Positions 38,993 to 48,171 of a stretch of DNA of 64,000 nt are shown here, in pieces. Position 1 is the first letter of the stretch; each line of letters starts with the position of its first letter. The position numbers were made by a program, and so were the translations under genes. Source of the stretch: Planctomycetota bacterium (lineage in GTDB: Bacteria > Planctomycetota > UBA1135 > UBA2386); assembly GCA_028281765.1 (NCBI GenBank), contig JANQJF010000087.1:202436-266435 (forward strand). The letters are read 5' to 3'. Under the pieces are notes generated by a model, which searched no databases, was not told where the DNA came from, and worked only from the letters and a program-made list of their open reading frames with translations.

Positions 38993-41713
38993 GTGAACAC
39001 CGCCCTGAACGCGTTGCTCGGCCTCGCGCTGTCGATCGGTGCGCCCGCGCAGGTGCCGGAGCCGACGGTCGCGACGCACTACTTCTACTGGTATCGCTGG
39101 CCGACAGAGCACTTCAACCAGCCGGGCGCACCGGGTCGCGAGGGTCACGCCCATCACTTCGTCGATCCGGAGCGCGTCAGCTACCTGGATCCGGACTGGC
39201 ACGAGGCGGAGTTCCGCACGATGCGGTCGTGCGGGATCGACGTCGCGCTGCCGGTGTACTGGGGCGCGCCCGGTGCCTACGAACGGCCGGGGCTGTCGTT
39301 CTCGCGGCAGGGCCTCGCGCCGATGGTCGAGGCTCTCGACCGGCTGGCCGCCCAGGGCGAGGGGATTGGGCTCGGGCTGTTCTACGACACGTCGACGCTC
39401 GCCAATCGGGTGCGTGGCGTGCAGCCGAACGACGGCCAGGCCGACCTGACCGAACCGGCGGGTCGAGAACTCTTCTGCCACACGGTCGTCGAGTACTTCG
39501 AAGCGATTCCGAAGCGGCACTGGGGTCGCCACAGGGGCCGCCCTCTGGTCGTGCTCTACGTCAGCGGCTTCGCGGCGAAGTGGAACGTCGAGCTCGGCGG
39601 CGCGCTGCGCCGCGCGTTCGAGAAGCGGTTCCCCGACGAGGAGCCGTTTCTCGTCGCGGATGCGTCGTGGGGCGACGTCGGTCAGACACGCACGACGCAG
39701 TGGGGGGCGGCGCTGCACGGGCCACGCGTGCACGGCTCGGTAGTGCAGATCGGGCCCGGCTACGACGACTCGCCGGTGCCGGGGCGGCACACCCCGGTTC
39801 GCGATCGGGAGGGCGGCGCGTTCTACGAATGGTCGTGGCGTCGAGCGGTCGCGGCGAAGCCTGAGCTCGTACTGATCGAGACGTGGAACGAGATGCACGA
39901 AGGCACGGAGATCTGCGCGACGCGCGAGACCGGGACCCAGTACGTCGATCTCACTCGGGTCTGGATCGATCGCCTGCGGCGCGGTGATTTGGGTCCTGAG
40001 ATCCGACTCGCGCACCCGAACCCGCGCCCGCGACCGGACCTCTCGTTCGGCGAGAGCGCCAAGCGCGCGCCGGCGGTCGGAGCGCGCTACGCCGAGAACA
40101 CGACGTATCGCCGTGGACTCCGGGAACGGAGCTGGGCCGACGGACCGATTCGAGCCGCGGGAGATGCACTCGTTTCGCCGGCGAGCGACGGCGTGCGCTA
40201 CGTCTACCTGCAGGTCTCCGACCACTGGCGGTTCGATACGCCGACATCGTGTGTCGTCCGCGTCGAACACGACGGGGAGTCCGCGCTGGGACTCCACTAC
40301 GACTCGACGGATGCGGAGCTCGCGATGCGCGGGTCGTACAAGGCCGCGGAAGGGACGAGCGCCGCGGAGTCCGGTCGGCGCATCGATCTGTTCGCACTGC
40401 CGGATGCGCGTTTCGCGAACCGGCAGAACGGCGGCAGCGATCTCCGGCTCGTAGTGCGCGGACCCGACCTGCGAATTCGCAGCGTGTGGATCGAGCCGGC
40501 TGCGGAGTTCCCCGCGGAGGCGGCTCGCATCGTGCTCGTCGTGCCGGGCGAAGCCGACGAATCGACGGCCCAGCGGCGTTTCGAGATGCCGCTGACCTCC
40601 GCGCTGATGCGTCGGCGGCTCGGGCGCGTGACCGGGCGAGGACGCCTCGTCGGCTCGACCGATCCGTCGATGACGATCGACATCGAGGCGACGAACGCGC
40701 GCCGCGCACTGCCGGTCTTGCTGTCGACGCTGCGTCGGATGCAGATTGCCGAGGGAGCGCTCCTGCGCTGTGGCGACGCCGTCCGATTCGTGCGCTCACC
40801 CGCGATCGGTGACGGGCCGATGCGCGAGGGCGCGCGTGACGGCGCGTGGACGTTCGTCTTCGAGGACGGCACGGTCGCGTCGAAGGGGGAGTACCGCGCG
40901 GACGATCGAATCGGCACCTGGGAAGTGTTCGACCGCTCCGGAAAGCTCGTCGAGACGCTGCACTACGAGAACGGCACCCGGAACGGCGAGTGCACTTCGC
41001 ATCACCCGGACGGCGCCGTCAAGGTGCGTGCGCAGTACGAGAACGGGCAACTGCACGGCGAGATGGAGGAGCGCGATGCCCGAGGTCGCGTCGTCGCGCG
41101 CGGCACGATGCAGCGCGGTGTGCGCCATGGCACTTGGCAGTTCTTCCAAGCCGAGAAACTGCAGGCCGAAGGCGAGTTCCGCGCCGGCCGCCAGACCGGA
41201 CCGTGGAAGCTGTTCGATCGCGGCGCCCTGCGGATGGAAGGGGCCATGGTCGATGGCATCAAGGACGGCGAGTGGACGGTCTACTCGGCCGCAGGGCAGG
41301 TCGAGGCGCGCGGCTTGTTGCGCGGCGAAGTCAAGTCAGGCGAATGGACGTTCTTCTATCCCGACTCCAAGGTGCAGGCGCGCGGCGGCTGGAAAGACGG
41401 GCGGATGCACGGCGCTTGGACCAAGTTCTTCCCGAACGGCAAGGTCGACAGCGAAGAGACCTGGGCTTCGGGCAAGAAGGACGGGGACTTCACGTGGTAC
41501 TACCCGTCGGGCGAGCTCCAGCAGCGCGCGACGTTCCGCGCCGACGTCCTCGAAGGGCCCGCGGCGCGTTGGCACGCGAACGGGCAGAAGGAGTTCGAAG
41601 GCAGCTACGTCGCCGGAAAGCGCGAGGGCGCCTGGAGCTTCTGGGACGCGAGCGGCGCTCTCGACGAATTGCGGAGCGGCAACTACGTCGCTGGCATGCT
41701 CAAGCGACGCTGA
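38993..41713 (+). CDS. Exported protein: DUF5010/glycoside-hydrolase-like domain plus YwqK/MORN-like repeats
   Basis: 906 residues from GTG 38993, which begins a signal peptide (MNTALNALLGLALSIGAPAQ); a GTG at 38957 would add 12. Residues about 20-330 resemble DUF5010 or GH71/GH99-like TIM barrels (THYFYWYRWP, DVALPVYWGAPG, LVLIETWNEMHEG). A central beta part follows. From about 610 to the end come roughly 12 repeats of the YwqK/MORN_2 type (GTWEVFDRSGKLVE, GPWKLFDRGALRMEG, GAWTKFFPNGKVDS). The domain pairing suggests surface carbohydrate binding or cutting; activity is unproven. Confidence 0.78.
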   Translation: MNTALNALLGLALSIGAPAQVPEPTVATHYFYWYRWPTEHFNQPGAPGREGHAHHFVDPERVSYLDPDWHEAEFRTMRSCGIDVALPVYWGAPGAYERPGLSFSRQGLAPMVEALDRLAAQGEGIGLGLFYDTSTLANRVRGVQPNDGQADLTEPAGRELFCHTVVEYFEAIPKRHWGRHRGRPLVVLYVSGFAAKWNVELGGALRRAFEKRFPDEEPFLVADASWGDVGQTRTTQWGAALHGPRVHGSVVQIGPGYDDSPVPGRHTPVRDREGGAFYEWSWRRAVAAKPELVLIETWNEMHEGTEICATRETGTQYVDLTRVWIDRLRRGDLGPEIRLAHPNPRPRPDLSFGESAKRAPAVGARYAENTTYRRGLRERSWADGPIRAAGDALVSPASDGVRYVYLQVSDHWRFDTPTSCVVRVEHDGESALGLHYDSTDAELAMRGSYKAAEGTSAAESGRRIDLFALPDARFANRQNGGSDLRLVVRGPDLRIRSVWIEPAAEFPAEAARIVLVVPGEADESTAQRRFEMPLTSALMRRRLGRVTGRGRLVGSTDPSMTIDIEATNARRALPVLLSTLRRMQIAEGALLRCGDAVRFVRSPAIGDGPMREGARDGAWTFVFEDGTVASKGEYRADDRIGTWEVFDRSGKLVETLHYENGTRNGECTSHHPDGAVKVRAQYENGQLHGEMEERDARGRVVARGTMQRGVRHGTWQFFQAEKLQAEGEFRAGRQTGPWKLFDRGALRMEGAMVDGIKDGEWTVYSAAGQVEARGLLRGEVKSGEWTFFYPDSKVQARGGWKDGRMHGAWTKFFPNGKVDSEETWASGKKDGDFTWYYPSGELQQRATFRADVLEGPAARWHANGQKEFEGSYVAGKREGAWSFWDASGALDELRSGNYVAGMLKRR

Positions 41714-41715
41714 GC

Positions 41716-42342
41716 TCAGCGGCAGGTCGCGACGAGGCGGTGCGTCACGAACGCCGCGTACTTCTGGGGTGAGAGCAGGTTGAGCTCCCAGCCGTGCATC
41801 GACGACTCCTGCGCGGCGAACGATTCGGAGTAGTGCTGGAGGTCCTCGACGATGCGGGCGTCGTTCGCGTCGTACATTCCGTCCGCGGCCCACACGGTCT
41901 TGCCGGAGTGCAGCGACACCAGCTGTAGGCGGAGTCCGACGTTCTGGGGTGGGTAGGCCCGGTAGCTGGTGACCGCGCCGATCATCACGCCATCGAGTTC
42001 GTACCGTTCGCCGAGCGCGACGAGCGCGTTGGTCGAGAGTCGACCGCGCCGCAGGCTGTCGTTGATCTCCTGGTGTTCGGCTGCACGCAGCGGAAGAGGG
42101 ACGACCTCGAAGCGCTGCAGCTTGATGAACTCGTTGAGGAACGCGCGGCGCAGCGTGTCCGACGCCGGGTGCACGCCTGTCTCGGTGTGGAAAGGCAAGA
42201 CCATGACGCGGCGCACGGTATCGAAGTCCCGGCGGTCCGCGACGAAGTGGTTGACCGGGACCTTGCGCGGGGGCAGCGGCAGCAAGGAGCACGACGGCAG
42301 CACCGCCATGATCCCCAGGATCGTCAGGAGTGCCCGCTTCAT
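41716..42342 (-). CDS. CsgG/FlgO-like outer-membrane lipoprotein
   Basis: 208 residues with lipobox VLPSC after a short signal. The core RRVMVLPFHTETGVHP, FIKLQRFEVVPL, ELDGVMIGAVTSYRAYPPQNVGLRLQLVSLHSGKTVWAADG follows the CsgG/LpoB/FlgO fold, which in Vibrio flagella builds outer-membrane rings around the L/P rings. Co-transcription with fliA and overlap with the preceding lipoprotein (ATGA) support a flagellar envelope role here. The fold call is firm; the flagellar role is inferred. Confidence 0.72.
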   Translation of the reverse strand: MKRALLTILGIMAVLPSCSLLPLPPRKVPVNHFVADRRDFDTVRRVMVLPFHTETGVHPASDTLRRAFLNEFIKLQRFEVVPLPLRAAEHQEINDSLRRGRLSTNALVALGERYELDGVMIGAVTSYRAYPPQNVGLRLQLVSLHSGKTVWAADGMYDANDARIVEDLQHYSESFAAQESSMHGWELNLLSPQKYAAFVTHRLVATCR

Positions 42343-42836
42343 CGGACCGACTTCGGCGGCGCCGCGGAAGTGGGGACCGCGACCAAATCCTCGTACTGCT
42401 GGCGCAGCGAGCTGATGCGAAGGCGGAGAAGCTCCTGTTCGAGGAGAGTCTTCTCGATGTTGAGGCTCAACACCTTCGCTTCGAGATCGCGGGCGCGCTG
42501 ACCGACGCGTTCGCCGTCGGCGCTGGAAGCCGCGAGGTTGTTCCGGAACTGGTCCCGCTCCGTCTCGGCGCGGTGCAGCTGCGATCGAAGCTGCTCGTTC
42601 TCGGACTTCAGCTCGCTGAGCTGGGTCTCGAGCACGACCTTCTGATCGTTGAGCTGCTTGAAGTCTTCGAGCAGCGTGCGCTCGTCTTGGCCGAGTTCGA
42701 TGTCCGTGTTCGGACCCGTGCTCAGGTACGACTCGGTTTCGTTCGGGTGCTCTTCTTCACCGGCCGTCGTGAACACGTCGGTGAACATCGAGCAACTCGA
42801 GAACATGCCGAGTGCGATGATCGGGAGCCACTTCAT
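42339..42836 (-). CDS. Coiled-coil lipoprotein in the fliA operon
   Basis: 165 residues from ATG 42836, preceded by AAAGGAGC. A signal with lipobox MFSSC is followed by a long coiled coil (about 55-150: LLEDFKQLNDQKVVLETQLSELKSENEQL ... LNIEKTLLEQELLRLRIS). Its stop overlaps the CsgG/FlgO-like gene. It would reach from a membrane into the periplasm, for example as a spacer or scaffold for the neighbouring lipoprotein. Confidence 0.75.
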   Translation of the reverse strand: MKWLPIIALGMFSSCSMFTDVFTTAGEEEHPNETESYLSTGPNTDIELGQDERTLLEDFKQLNDQKVVLETQLSELKSENEQLRSQLHRAETERDQFRNNLAASSADGERVGQRARDLEAKVLSLNIEKTLLEQELLRLRISSLRQQYEDLVAVPTSAAPPKSVR

Positions 42837-43036
42837 TGCTCTTGCTCCTTTGCGTCGTAGATGCAGTCGACGACGGCGTGGGAGCCGCACCGACAGCGGA
42901 TCTCGAGACCGACGATGTGTTGGCCCTCGACGATGGGGATCACCGTGACCGATTCACTGCCGTCTTGGCTACCGCCGGCGACCAGCGCCGGCTGCTGGAC
43001 GTGCACGACACGTTCCGCGGGGATCCTCTTGGTCAT
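42833..43036 (-). CDS. Small conserved-looking protein with CxCGSH motif
   Basis: 67 residues. It has a beta-rich core and the compact motif EIRCRCGSHAVVDCIYD, whose Cys and His residues could bind metal. It overlaps the coiled-coil lipoprotein start (ATGA) and lies in the fliA operon. No function can be assigned. Confidence 0.62.
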   Translation of the reverse strand: MTKRIPAERVVHVQQPALVAGGSQDGSESVTVIPIVEGQHIVGLEIRCRCGSHAVVDCIYDAKEQEQ

Positions 43037-43055
43037 CTACAAACTCGCTTTCGAT

Positions 43056-43313
43056 TCAGGCGAGCACGTCGATGTGGAACTCGCCATCCGAAGGGTTCTT
43101 TCGACGCACGACGGGCTCCGGCTGAAGTCGCTTGCGCACCGGGTTGTCGCGCTTTTCGACAGGTCGACCCGGCGCGTGGCCGGATTCCTCCTCTGCGGTC
43201 TCCCGCTCGAACTCCTGTTCGAAGTCGCGGCCGCCACCTCGTCGGTTGCGCCGCTGGTCTGAAGGGGTGCGCTGGATGCGAATCGCGTCATTGACTCCGT
43301 GCATCGGTTCCAT
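43056..43313 (-). CDS. Small charged protein in the fliA operon
   Basis: 85 residues from ATG 43313, with AGGAGG just upstream (inside the fliA stop region). It is rich in Arg, Glu and Gln (RRNRRGGGRDFEQEFERETAEEE) and probably disordered, ending GEFHIDVLA. The strong ribosome site and operon position support it; the function is unknown. A frame overlapping at 43037-43291 on the same strand is rejected. Confidence 0.6.
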   Translation of the reverse strand: MEPMHGVNDAIRIQRTPSDQRRNRRGGGRDFEQEFERETAEEESGHAPGRPVEKRDNPVRKRLQPEPVVRRKNPSDGEFHIDVLA

Positions 43314-43322
43314 CGAATCCTC

Positions 43323-44072
43323 CTAGGTTTCGGAAGAGCCCTGCATCTTCAGACGCAGGCGTTCGGTGGCACGGGACAGGATCTGGGAGATACGGGACTC
43401 GGTCACCCCGAGGATCTGGCCGATCTCCTTCAGATAGAGGTTCTCGTAGTGGTAGAGGATGACGACGTGGCGCTCCGTCTCCGGGAGTTCACCGATCGCG
43501 CGCGAGAGCTCGGCGACCTGGTCGCGGTCGGAGCACGCCTCACCCGGGTCCGGGCTTTGGTCGCATGCGATCGAGCCGAGTAGCGACGCGCCTTCGTCGC
43601 TGTCGCCGCCGCTCGATCCCTCGTCGAGGGACAGAATGCGGCACGTGTGCAGGGCCAGGAGATCGCCGTCGAGCTCTTCGGGTGTGCACTCGAGAGCTTC
43701 GGCGAGTTCTTCGATGGTCGGTGGCCGACCGAGCTCCGCGTGGAGGCGTGAAGCAGCGCGATCCTTGCGACGCAGGCGGTCGCGTCGGTTGCGCGGCACC
43801 GGGTCGTGCTTGCGGATCTCGTCGAGAACGGCGCCCCGGACGGCCGTGTACGCGAACGTCTTGAACGACGCGCCACGCGTCGGGTCGTAGTTCGCCGCGG
43901 CGTGCATCAGGCCGATCACGCCGACCGAGTAAAAGTCCTCGCGATCCAGCGAGTTCGGCATCGTCACCGGAAGCCGGGCGATGACGTGTCGCACGAGCGG
44001 GAGATACTGCTCGACGAGCTCGTCGCGCTCCTTCTCGCTGCGACGTGGCGCGGTCGTGGACGCCGATCTCAC
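43323..44072 (-). CDS. fliA: Flagellar sigma factor FliA (sigma-28/WhiG type)
   Basis: 249 residues from GTG 44072, which overlaps the stop of the upstream membrane gene (GTGA). Regions 2 (LPLVRHVIARLPVTM, DFYSVGVIGLMHAAANYDPTRGASFKTFAYTAVRGAVLDEIR), 3 (GRPPTIEELAEALECTPEEL) and 4 (LPETERHVVILYHYENLYLKEIGQILGVTESRISQILSRA) match FliA. An acidic linker lies between 3 and 4. It should direct late flagellar promoters and be held by FlgM. Confidence 0.92.
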   Translation of the reverse strand: MRSASTTAPRRSEKERDELVEQYLPLVRHVIARLPVTMPNSLDREDFYSVGVIGLMHAAANYDPTRGASFKTFAYTAVRGAVLDEIRKHDPVPRNRRDRLRRKDRAASRLHAELGRPPTIEELAEALECTPEELDGDLLALHTCRILSLDEGSSGGDSDEGASLLGSIACDQSPDPGEACSDRDQVAELSRAIGELPETERHVVILYHYENLYLKEIGQILGVTESRISQILSRATERLRLKMQGSSET

Positions 44073-44365
44073 GAGTCAGCCTCCCCTTCCGTCGCGGGGT
44101 TCTCCGACTGCGAACGCCGGATCTGATCCTGCGTGATCGCGTCGAAGATCGACGTCAGCACGGGGCGTACGAGCGCAGGGCCGACGACGCGCACGATCAC
44201 CGCGACGATGATCCCGCGCATCAGCGCTGTGTTCACGCCGGCTCCGAGGACCACGGTCAACAAAAACGTGATCGCGAAGCTGAGTGCGACCAGATACCCG
44301 GTCACGGCGCGTGTTAGATCCCGACTCCCTGCTTCCATCTGACGTAACACGAGGTGTTTCGTCAT
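44069..44365 (-). CDS. Small membrane protein upstream of fliA
   Basis: 98 residues with two likely membrane helices (GYLVALSFAITFLLTVVLGAGV and ALMRGIIVAVIVRVVGPALV) and a charged C-terminus. It heads the fliA operon and its stop overlaps the fliA start. I do not recognise the family. A membrane partner or regulator for flagellar assembly is a guess from context. Confidence 0.68.
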   Translation of the reverse strand: MTKHLVLRQMEAGSRDLTRAVTGYLVALSFAITFLLTVVLGAGVNTALMRGIIVAVIVRVVGPALVRPVLTSIFDAITQDQIRRSQSENPATEGEADS

Positions 44366-44495
44366 CGCGATGGCATCGGGTTTAGAGGACGCCCAAAAAC
44401 TCCGGGCGGCCTCGACAAACCGCGGAATCGTGCCGCGTTCGTCGACGAGCGACGGGCTCTGTTGTCGTCCGTTTCGACAGTTGCGCGTGGTGTAT

Positions 44496-46256
44496 CTACA
44501 GGATGATCCGCGCGCGCGCGCGTCCGCGACCGTCGGTCAGGTCCTCCCAGCCGCCGAGCAGGTAGATCGAGTCGAGGCGGTACTTCGTCAGCACCGATAG
44601 CACGCGGGCCAGCGCATCCCGGACGTCCGCCGGATCTGTGCGACGGTCGAACTCGCGTGCGATTTCGTAGATCAAGTCGTTCGCGAGCTTCGTCGACACC
44701 AGGTTGAGTGGGATCCGGCTCGCGAAGTTCCAGCCTGGCGGCGCAGCTCGACGCACGGTGCGCATGGCTTCCAAGGACTTTGTGGGTTTCTCGTTCTTCA
44801 AGAAGCGCTTCATCGCGGCGAGGCCGCGGGGGCCGATCGACCACAAGACGTGCTCGTTGGCATGCGCCAGGTGCATGACGCCGCCACTTCGATCGAAGGC
44901 GCCCGAGTAGATTTCTACGCTGGCGAATGTCTCGGACTCAGAGAGTGCCAGAAAGTCCTTCTCCAGAGTGCCCTCGACGACCTTCTCGAACGCCTTGGGA
45001 TTGGCGACTTCGAACGCGAGGCACAGCCCGTCCGGGTACCCCTCGCTTGCGTTCGGATCGTCGTCTCCCGCAGAGTCGAGCACGACGAGGACTCCCGTTC
45101 CGGCGTGGGCGAGGAGATCCTTCTCGACGTCGAAACCGAGTTCGGAGTTGACGTCTTTCTTCACTTCTCGGATGTCGCGCGGCCCTTCGCCGAAGAACAA
45201 CAGGTTCGCGATGAAGTCGATCATCGAGGCATAGAGAGCAGTCCAGCGCACGTGACCGACCGCAACGCTGCGCTGGACACGCCCTCCAGCGTCCGGCGTG
45301 GCCTGAGCTACATCGGGAAGCTTGGAGATGTCCGGCAAGAACGCGCCGAGCAGGCCTCGCTTGTCGTTCAAGAAGTCGACCGAGGCGTCTAGTTGGAGGA
45401 GCGGGCCGGACGTGCTGAGGTCGACGCGAATCTTGTCCCACGACGGAAACCCATAGAGTCGCCTGATCATGCCTCCAAACGAGTCCTTGGGTAGCTGCTC
45501 CTCCATGAAGGCGAGCCATTGTTGGAGGTCGTATTCGACCGAGAGGATCTCGTTCGGCTTGCGCGCGCTGCGGACGCGATCGCGAGATTGCAAAGTGCTG
45601 CGGAGGTCCTGGATCTGACTCGGCAGGGTCGCCGCGACGTTGCTGCCAAAGGCGAGAGCGATGTGTCCGCCACCGATGGCGTGTGGCACCGAGACGCCGT
45701 CGCCGCCTGGTCCAGCGAAGAACTCAAACTCGGCATCGCCGATCCGAACGCTTTGCAACTCGGTGCCGGCCGCTGCTGTCAGGACCTTCCGCACGTCACC
45801 GCACAACCGCGGCAGGTCGATTTCGTCATCTGACCAGAGCACGACCAGCCCCCGGATCGTCGGGTCTTTGGACTCGTCCTCGGACAGATCGAGTGAGACG
45901 TCGATGTCGATCCGTCCGCTGTAGTCGAGCAGCTCCTCCTCGAGGGTGCGGAAAGCGCGGTCTGCATCCTCGGATTCGGACATCCGGACTTGGTTACGCA
46001 AGAACGTGCGCGCGGCGATCCAGACCATCCCACATTCGGGTCCGGTCAACAGCGAGCCGAAGTTGGTCGGTAGGATGGACTGCTTGACGGCCGCGGGGCC
46101 CGCGAAGGACATCCGTGCGAAGGGGCCGCGTTCGAACGCCTTGCGAGAGGGGGCCCAGGCGGAGGGTTTCGACGCACCCTTCGAGGGTTTGGAGTCCTGC
46201 CCGAGGAGCGCCGTGGCCGAGAGAGCGAACGCGAACAGGGTGCAACGCAGAATCAT
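44496..46256 (-). CDS. Secreted protein of unknown function inserted between flagellar genes
   Basis: 586 residues from ATG 46256 with a GGAGG site. The signal peptide ends ALLGQ. The mature part is mixed alpha/beta with periodic segments such as VEYDLQQWLAFMEEQLPKDSF and GFDVEKDLLAHAGTGVLVVLD that resemble DUF3352-type exported proteins; I am not sure of the family. It splits flhG from the fliA operon and is not a known flagellar protein. Confidence 0.72.
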   Translation of the reverse strand: MILRCTLFAFALSATALLGQDSKPSKGASKPSAWAPSRKAFERGPFARMSFAGPAAVKQSILPTNFGSLLTGPECGMVWIAARTFLRNQVRMSESEDADRAFRTLEEELLDYSGRIDIDVSLDLSEDESKDPTIRGLVVLWSDDEIDLPRLCGDVRKVLTAAAGTELQSVRIGDAEFEFFAGPGGDGVSVPHAIGGGHIALAFGSNVAATLPSQIQDLRSTLQSRDRVRSARKPNEILSVEYDLQQWLAFMEEQLPKDSFGGMIRRLYGFPSWDKIRVDLSTSGPLLQLDASVDFLNDKRGLLGAFLPDISKLPDVAQATPDAGGRVQRSVAVGHVRWTALYASMIDFIANLLFFGEGPRDIREVKKDVNSELGFDVEKDLLAHAGTGVLVVLDSAGDDDPNASEGYPDGLCLAFEVANPKAFEKVVEGTLEKDFLALSESETFASVEIYSGAFDRSGGVMHLAHANEHVLWSIGPRGLAAMKRFLKNEKPTKSLEAMRTVRRAAPPGWNFASRIPLNLVSTKLANDLIYEIAREFDRRTDPADVRDALARVLSVLTKYRLDSIYLLGGWEDLTDGRGRARARIIL

Positions 46257-46338
46257 CACGCCTCCGAGTGCACAGGATGGCGGGTCGACGTGCCGCTGTT
46301 TTCGGAGAATTCCCGCGGGCGCTCGCCGAGCACGGGGC

Positions 46339-47190
46339 CTACGCGTGCTTGACCATCAGACGGCGCGCCGCGGCGCGCTGCCCTCGGGCGCGTCGAGTCG
46401 GCACCTCCGACAGGACGTTGGCGGTGAGACTGCGGAGATCGGCGAGGACGGTGCTAGCCTTGTCGAGTGCGCAGGGGCGCTGTTCGAGCGTCGACCGCTG
46501 CACGGCCTGATCGTCGCGGACCCACCCGGCGAGCTTCGGCTGCACGGCGAGGAATCGTTCGCTCACGGTGGCGAGACGCGCGCCGGTTCGCATCGCTTGC
46601 TCTTGATCGCGTGTCCGGTTGACGACGATCTTCGGCAGCGCGATGCCTTCGTTGTGCAGGACCTTGCACAACGCGTACGCGTCGGTGACCGCGGCCGGTT
46701 CGGGTGTCGTGATCGCGAGGCTCATCGATGCGCGACGCGTCGCCTCGAGGACGACCGGTCCGATGCCGGCTCCCGTGTCGCAGATGACGACGTCGAAGTT
46801 GCGGCTCGCACGTTCGAGCGCGTTGAGGGTAGCCTGGACGAACTCGCGATCGCCTGAGGCGAGGCGTGTCGAGGCGCTGCGCCCGGCGAGGACCTTGATG
46901 CCGCCGGGACCGGCGTAGATCGCGTCGTTCACCGAACACTGGCCCAGCGCGAGATCCTCGATCGTGTGCCGCGGGGCGATGCGCAGGTGCACGTCGACGT
47001 TGCCGAGGCCCGGATCGAGGTCGACGAGCAGGACGCGGTAGCCGGACTGGGCGGCGAGCACCGCGAGGTTCACGGCCACGACGGTCTTGCCGACGCCGCC
47101 CTTTCCGCCCGTGACGGCGATCGTGAAGGGCGTGTGGTCGACTTCGCCGGCACTGAGTAGCGATCGGGCTTGATGGGTCGGTGTGGTCAC
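46339..47190 (-). CDS. flhG: Flagellar number regulator FlhG (MinD-like ATPase)
   Basis: 283 residues from GTG 47190, overlapping the flhF stop (GTGA). The deviant Walker A GGKGGVGKTVVAVNLA, the LLVDLDPGLGNVDVHLRI motif and DVVICDTGAGIG are those of FlhG/MinD ATPases. It limits the number and site of flagella together with FlhF. The C-terminus is Arg/Ala-rich. Confidence 0.93.
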   Translation of the reverse strand: MTTPTHQARSLLSAGEVDHTPFTIAVTGGKGGVGKTVVAVNLAVLAAQSGYRVLLVDLDPGLGNVDVHLRIAPRHTIEDLALGQCSVNDAIYAGPGGIKVLAGRSASTRLASGDREFVQATLNALERASRNFDVVICDTGAGIGPVVLEATRRASMSLAITTPEPAAVTDAYALCKVLHNEGIALPKIVVNRTRDQEQAMRTGARLATVSERFLAVQPKLAGWVRDDQAVQRSTLEQRPCALDKASTVLADLRSLTANVLSEVPTRRARGQRAAARRLMVKHA

Positions 47191-48167
47191 AGCAGCAGTT
47201 CCATCTCTTGTTCGTTGGCGGCGATCGCGCTCGCCGCGAGCGCGGCGGCGTCAGCGCTGACGATGTCGTCGGGGATCTCTTGTCCGAGCGTGATGTGAGA
47301 CAGCGGCAGCGACTGCTCGATCGCGAGCGACAGCGCTTCGCCCGGCAGTCGGGTTTCGTCCCACTTGGTCAGGATCAGCGAGTCGAGGCCGATCGTGTTG
47401 AAGTTCTCGAGGGCGGCCTCGGCGTCGAGCCGGCGGCTCGTTGCGGACAGGCACATCGCGATGTGCGGATTGCAGGTCTGCAGCGTCGCGCGCAGCGCTT
47501 CGATCGCGCGGCGGTCGAACGGGCTGCGTCCCGTCGTGTCGATCAGGATGTGATCGCTCGGCGCGTGCTTTTGCACGGCGCGCTTGAGATCGACGGGCGT
47601 GAACGCGACTTCGAACGGCACGTTGAGCATCTCTGCCATCGCCCGCAGCTGTTCGACCGCGGCCATGCGGTAGGTGTCGATCGTGATGATCGCGACCGAC
47701 TCGTTGCGCTCGCGGATCGCGTTCGCCGCGATCTTCGCGAGCGTCGTCGTCTTGCCGACGCCAGTGGGTCCGACGAACGCGGTGAGGCGTTCGCCGGACA
47801 ACTCGTCCGTGGTCTTGATCAGCGCCTGCAAGACCTTCGACGCGACGCGTGGGACAGCCGGGTCACCGGTGCGGTCGAGTCGCAACTGTGTGCCGATCAG
47901 GGCCTTCTCGATCGCGCGGAGCACGCCTTGACTCAGGCCGAACTCCGTGGCGCGTGCGGCGACCTCGGCGAATCCGGGCGTCCAGTCGGGAGCCGCCTTC
48001 GCCTTGCGCGGTGGCCGCGGAATCACGGCCTCCGGCTTCTGTGCGACGACGACGAATCCGCGATGCGTCTCCTTGGTCTCGACGAGCAGGGCGTCCTTGC
48101 CACACTCCTTCTCGACCTTGGTGAGAGCTTCTTGCAGTGTCGGGGCTTCGATGCGCTTCAACATCAT
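47187..48167 (-). CDS. flhF: SRP-like GTPase FlhF
   Basis: 326 residues. The NG domain carries P-loop FVGPTGVGKTTTLAKIA, IITIDTYRMAAVEQLR, DHILIDTTGRSP and LILTKWDETRLPGEAL. The B domain before it is short (about 60 residues). FlhF places the flagellum, usually at a pole, and works with FlhG, whose start it overlaps. Confidence 0.95.
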   Translation of the reverse strand: MMLKRIEAPTLQEALTKVEKECGKDALLVETKETHRGFVVVAQKPEAVIPRPPRKAKAAPDWTPGFAEVAARATEFGLSQGVLRAIEKALIGTQLRLDRTGDPAVPRVASKVLQALIKTTDELSGERLTAFVGPTGVGKTTTLAKIAANAIRERNESVAIITIDTYRMAAVEQLRAMAEMLNVPFEVAFTPVDLKRAVQKHAPSDHILIDTTGRSPFDRRAIEALRATLQTCNPHIAMCLSATSRRLDAEAALENFNTIGLDSLILTKWDETRLPGEALSLAIEQSLPLSHITLGQEIPDDIVSADAAALAASAIAANEQEMELLL

Positions 48168-48171
48168 GGTG

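Noticed and set aside
43037..43291. Ser/Thr-rich frame overlapping the small charged protein
   Set aside because: The frame at 43056-43313 has a strong ribosome site and operon spacing; this one has neither.
44366..44495. Possible sigma-54 site before the fliA operon
   Set aside because: GGCACGATTCCGC looks similar, but GG-to-GC spacing is one base short and the -24 T is missing.
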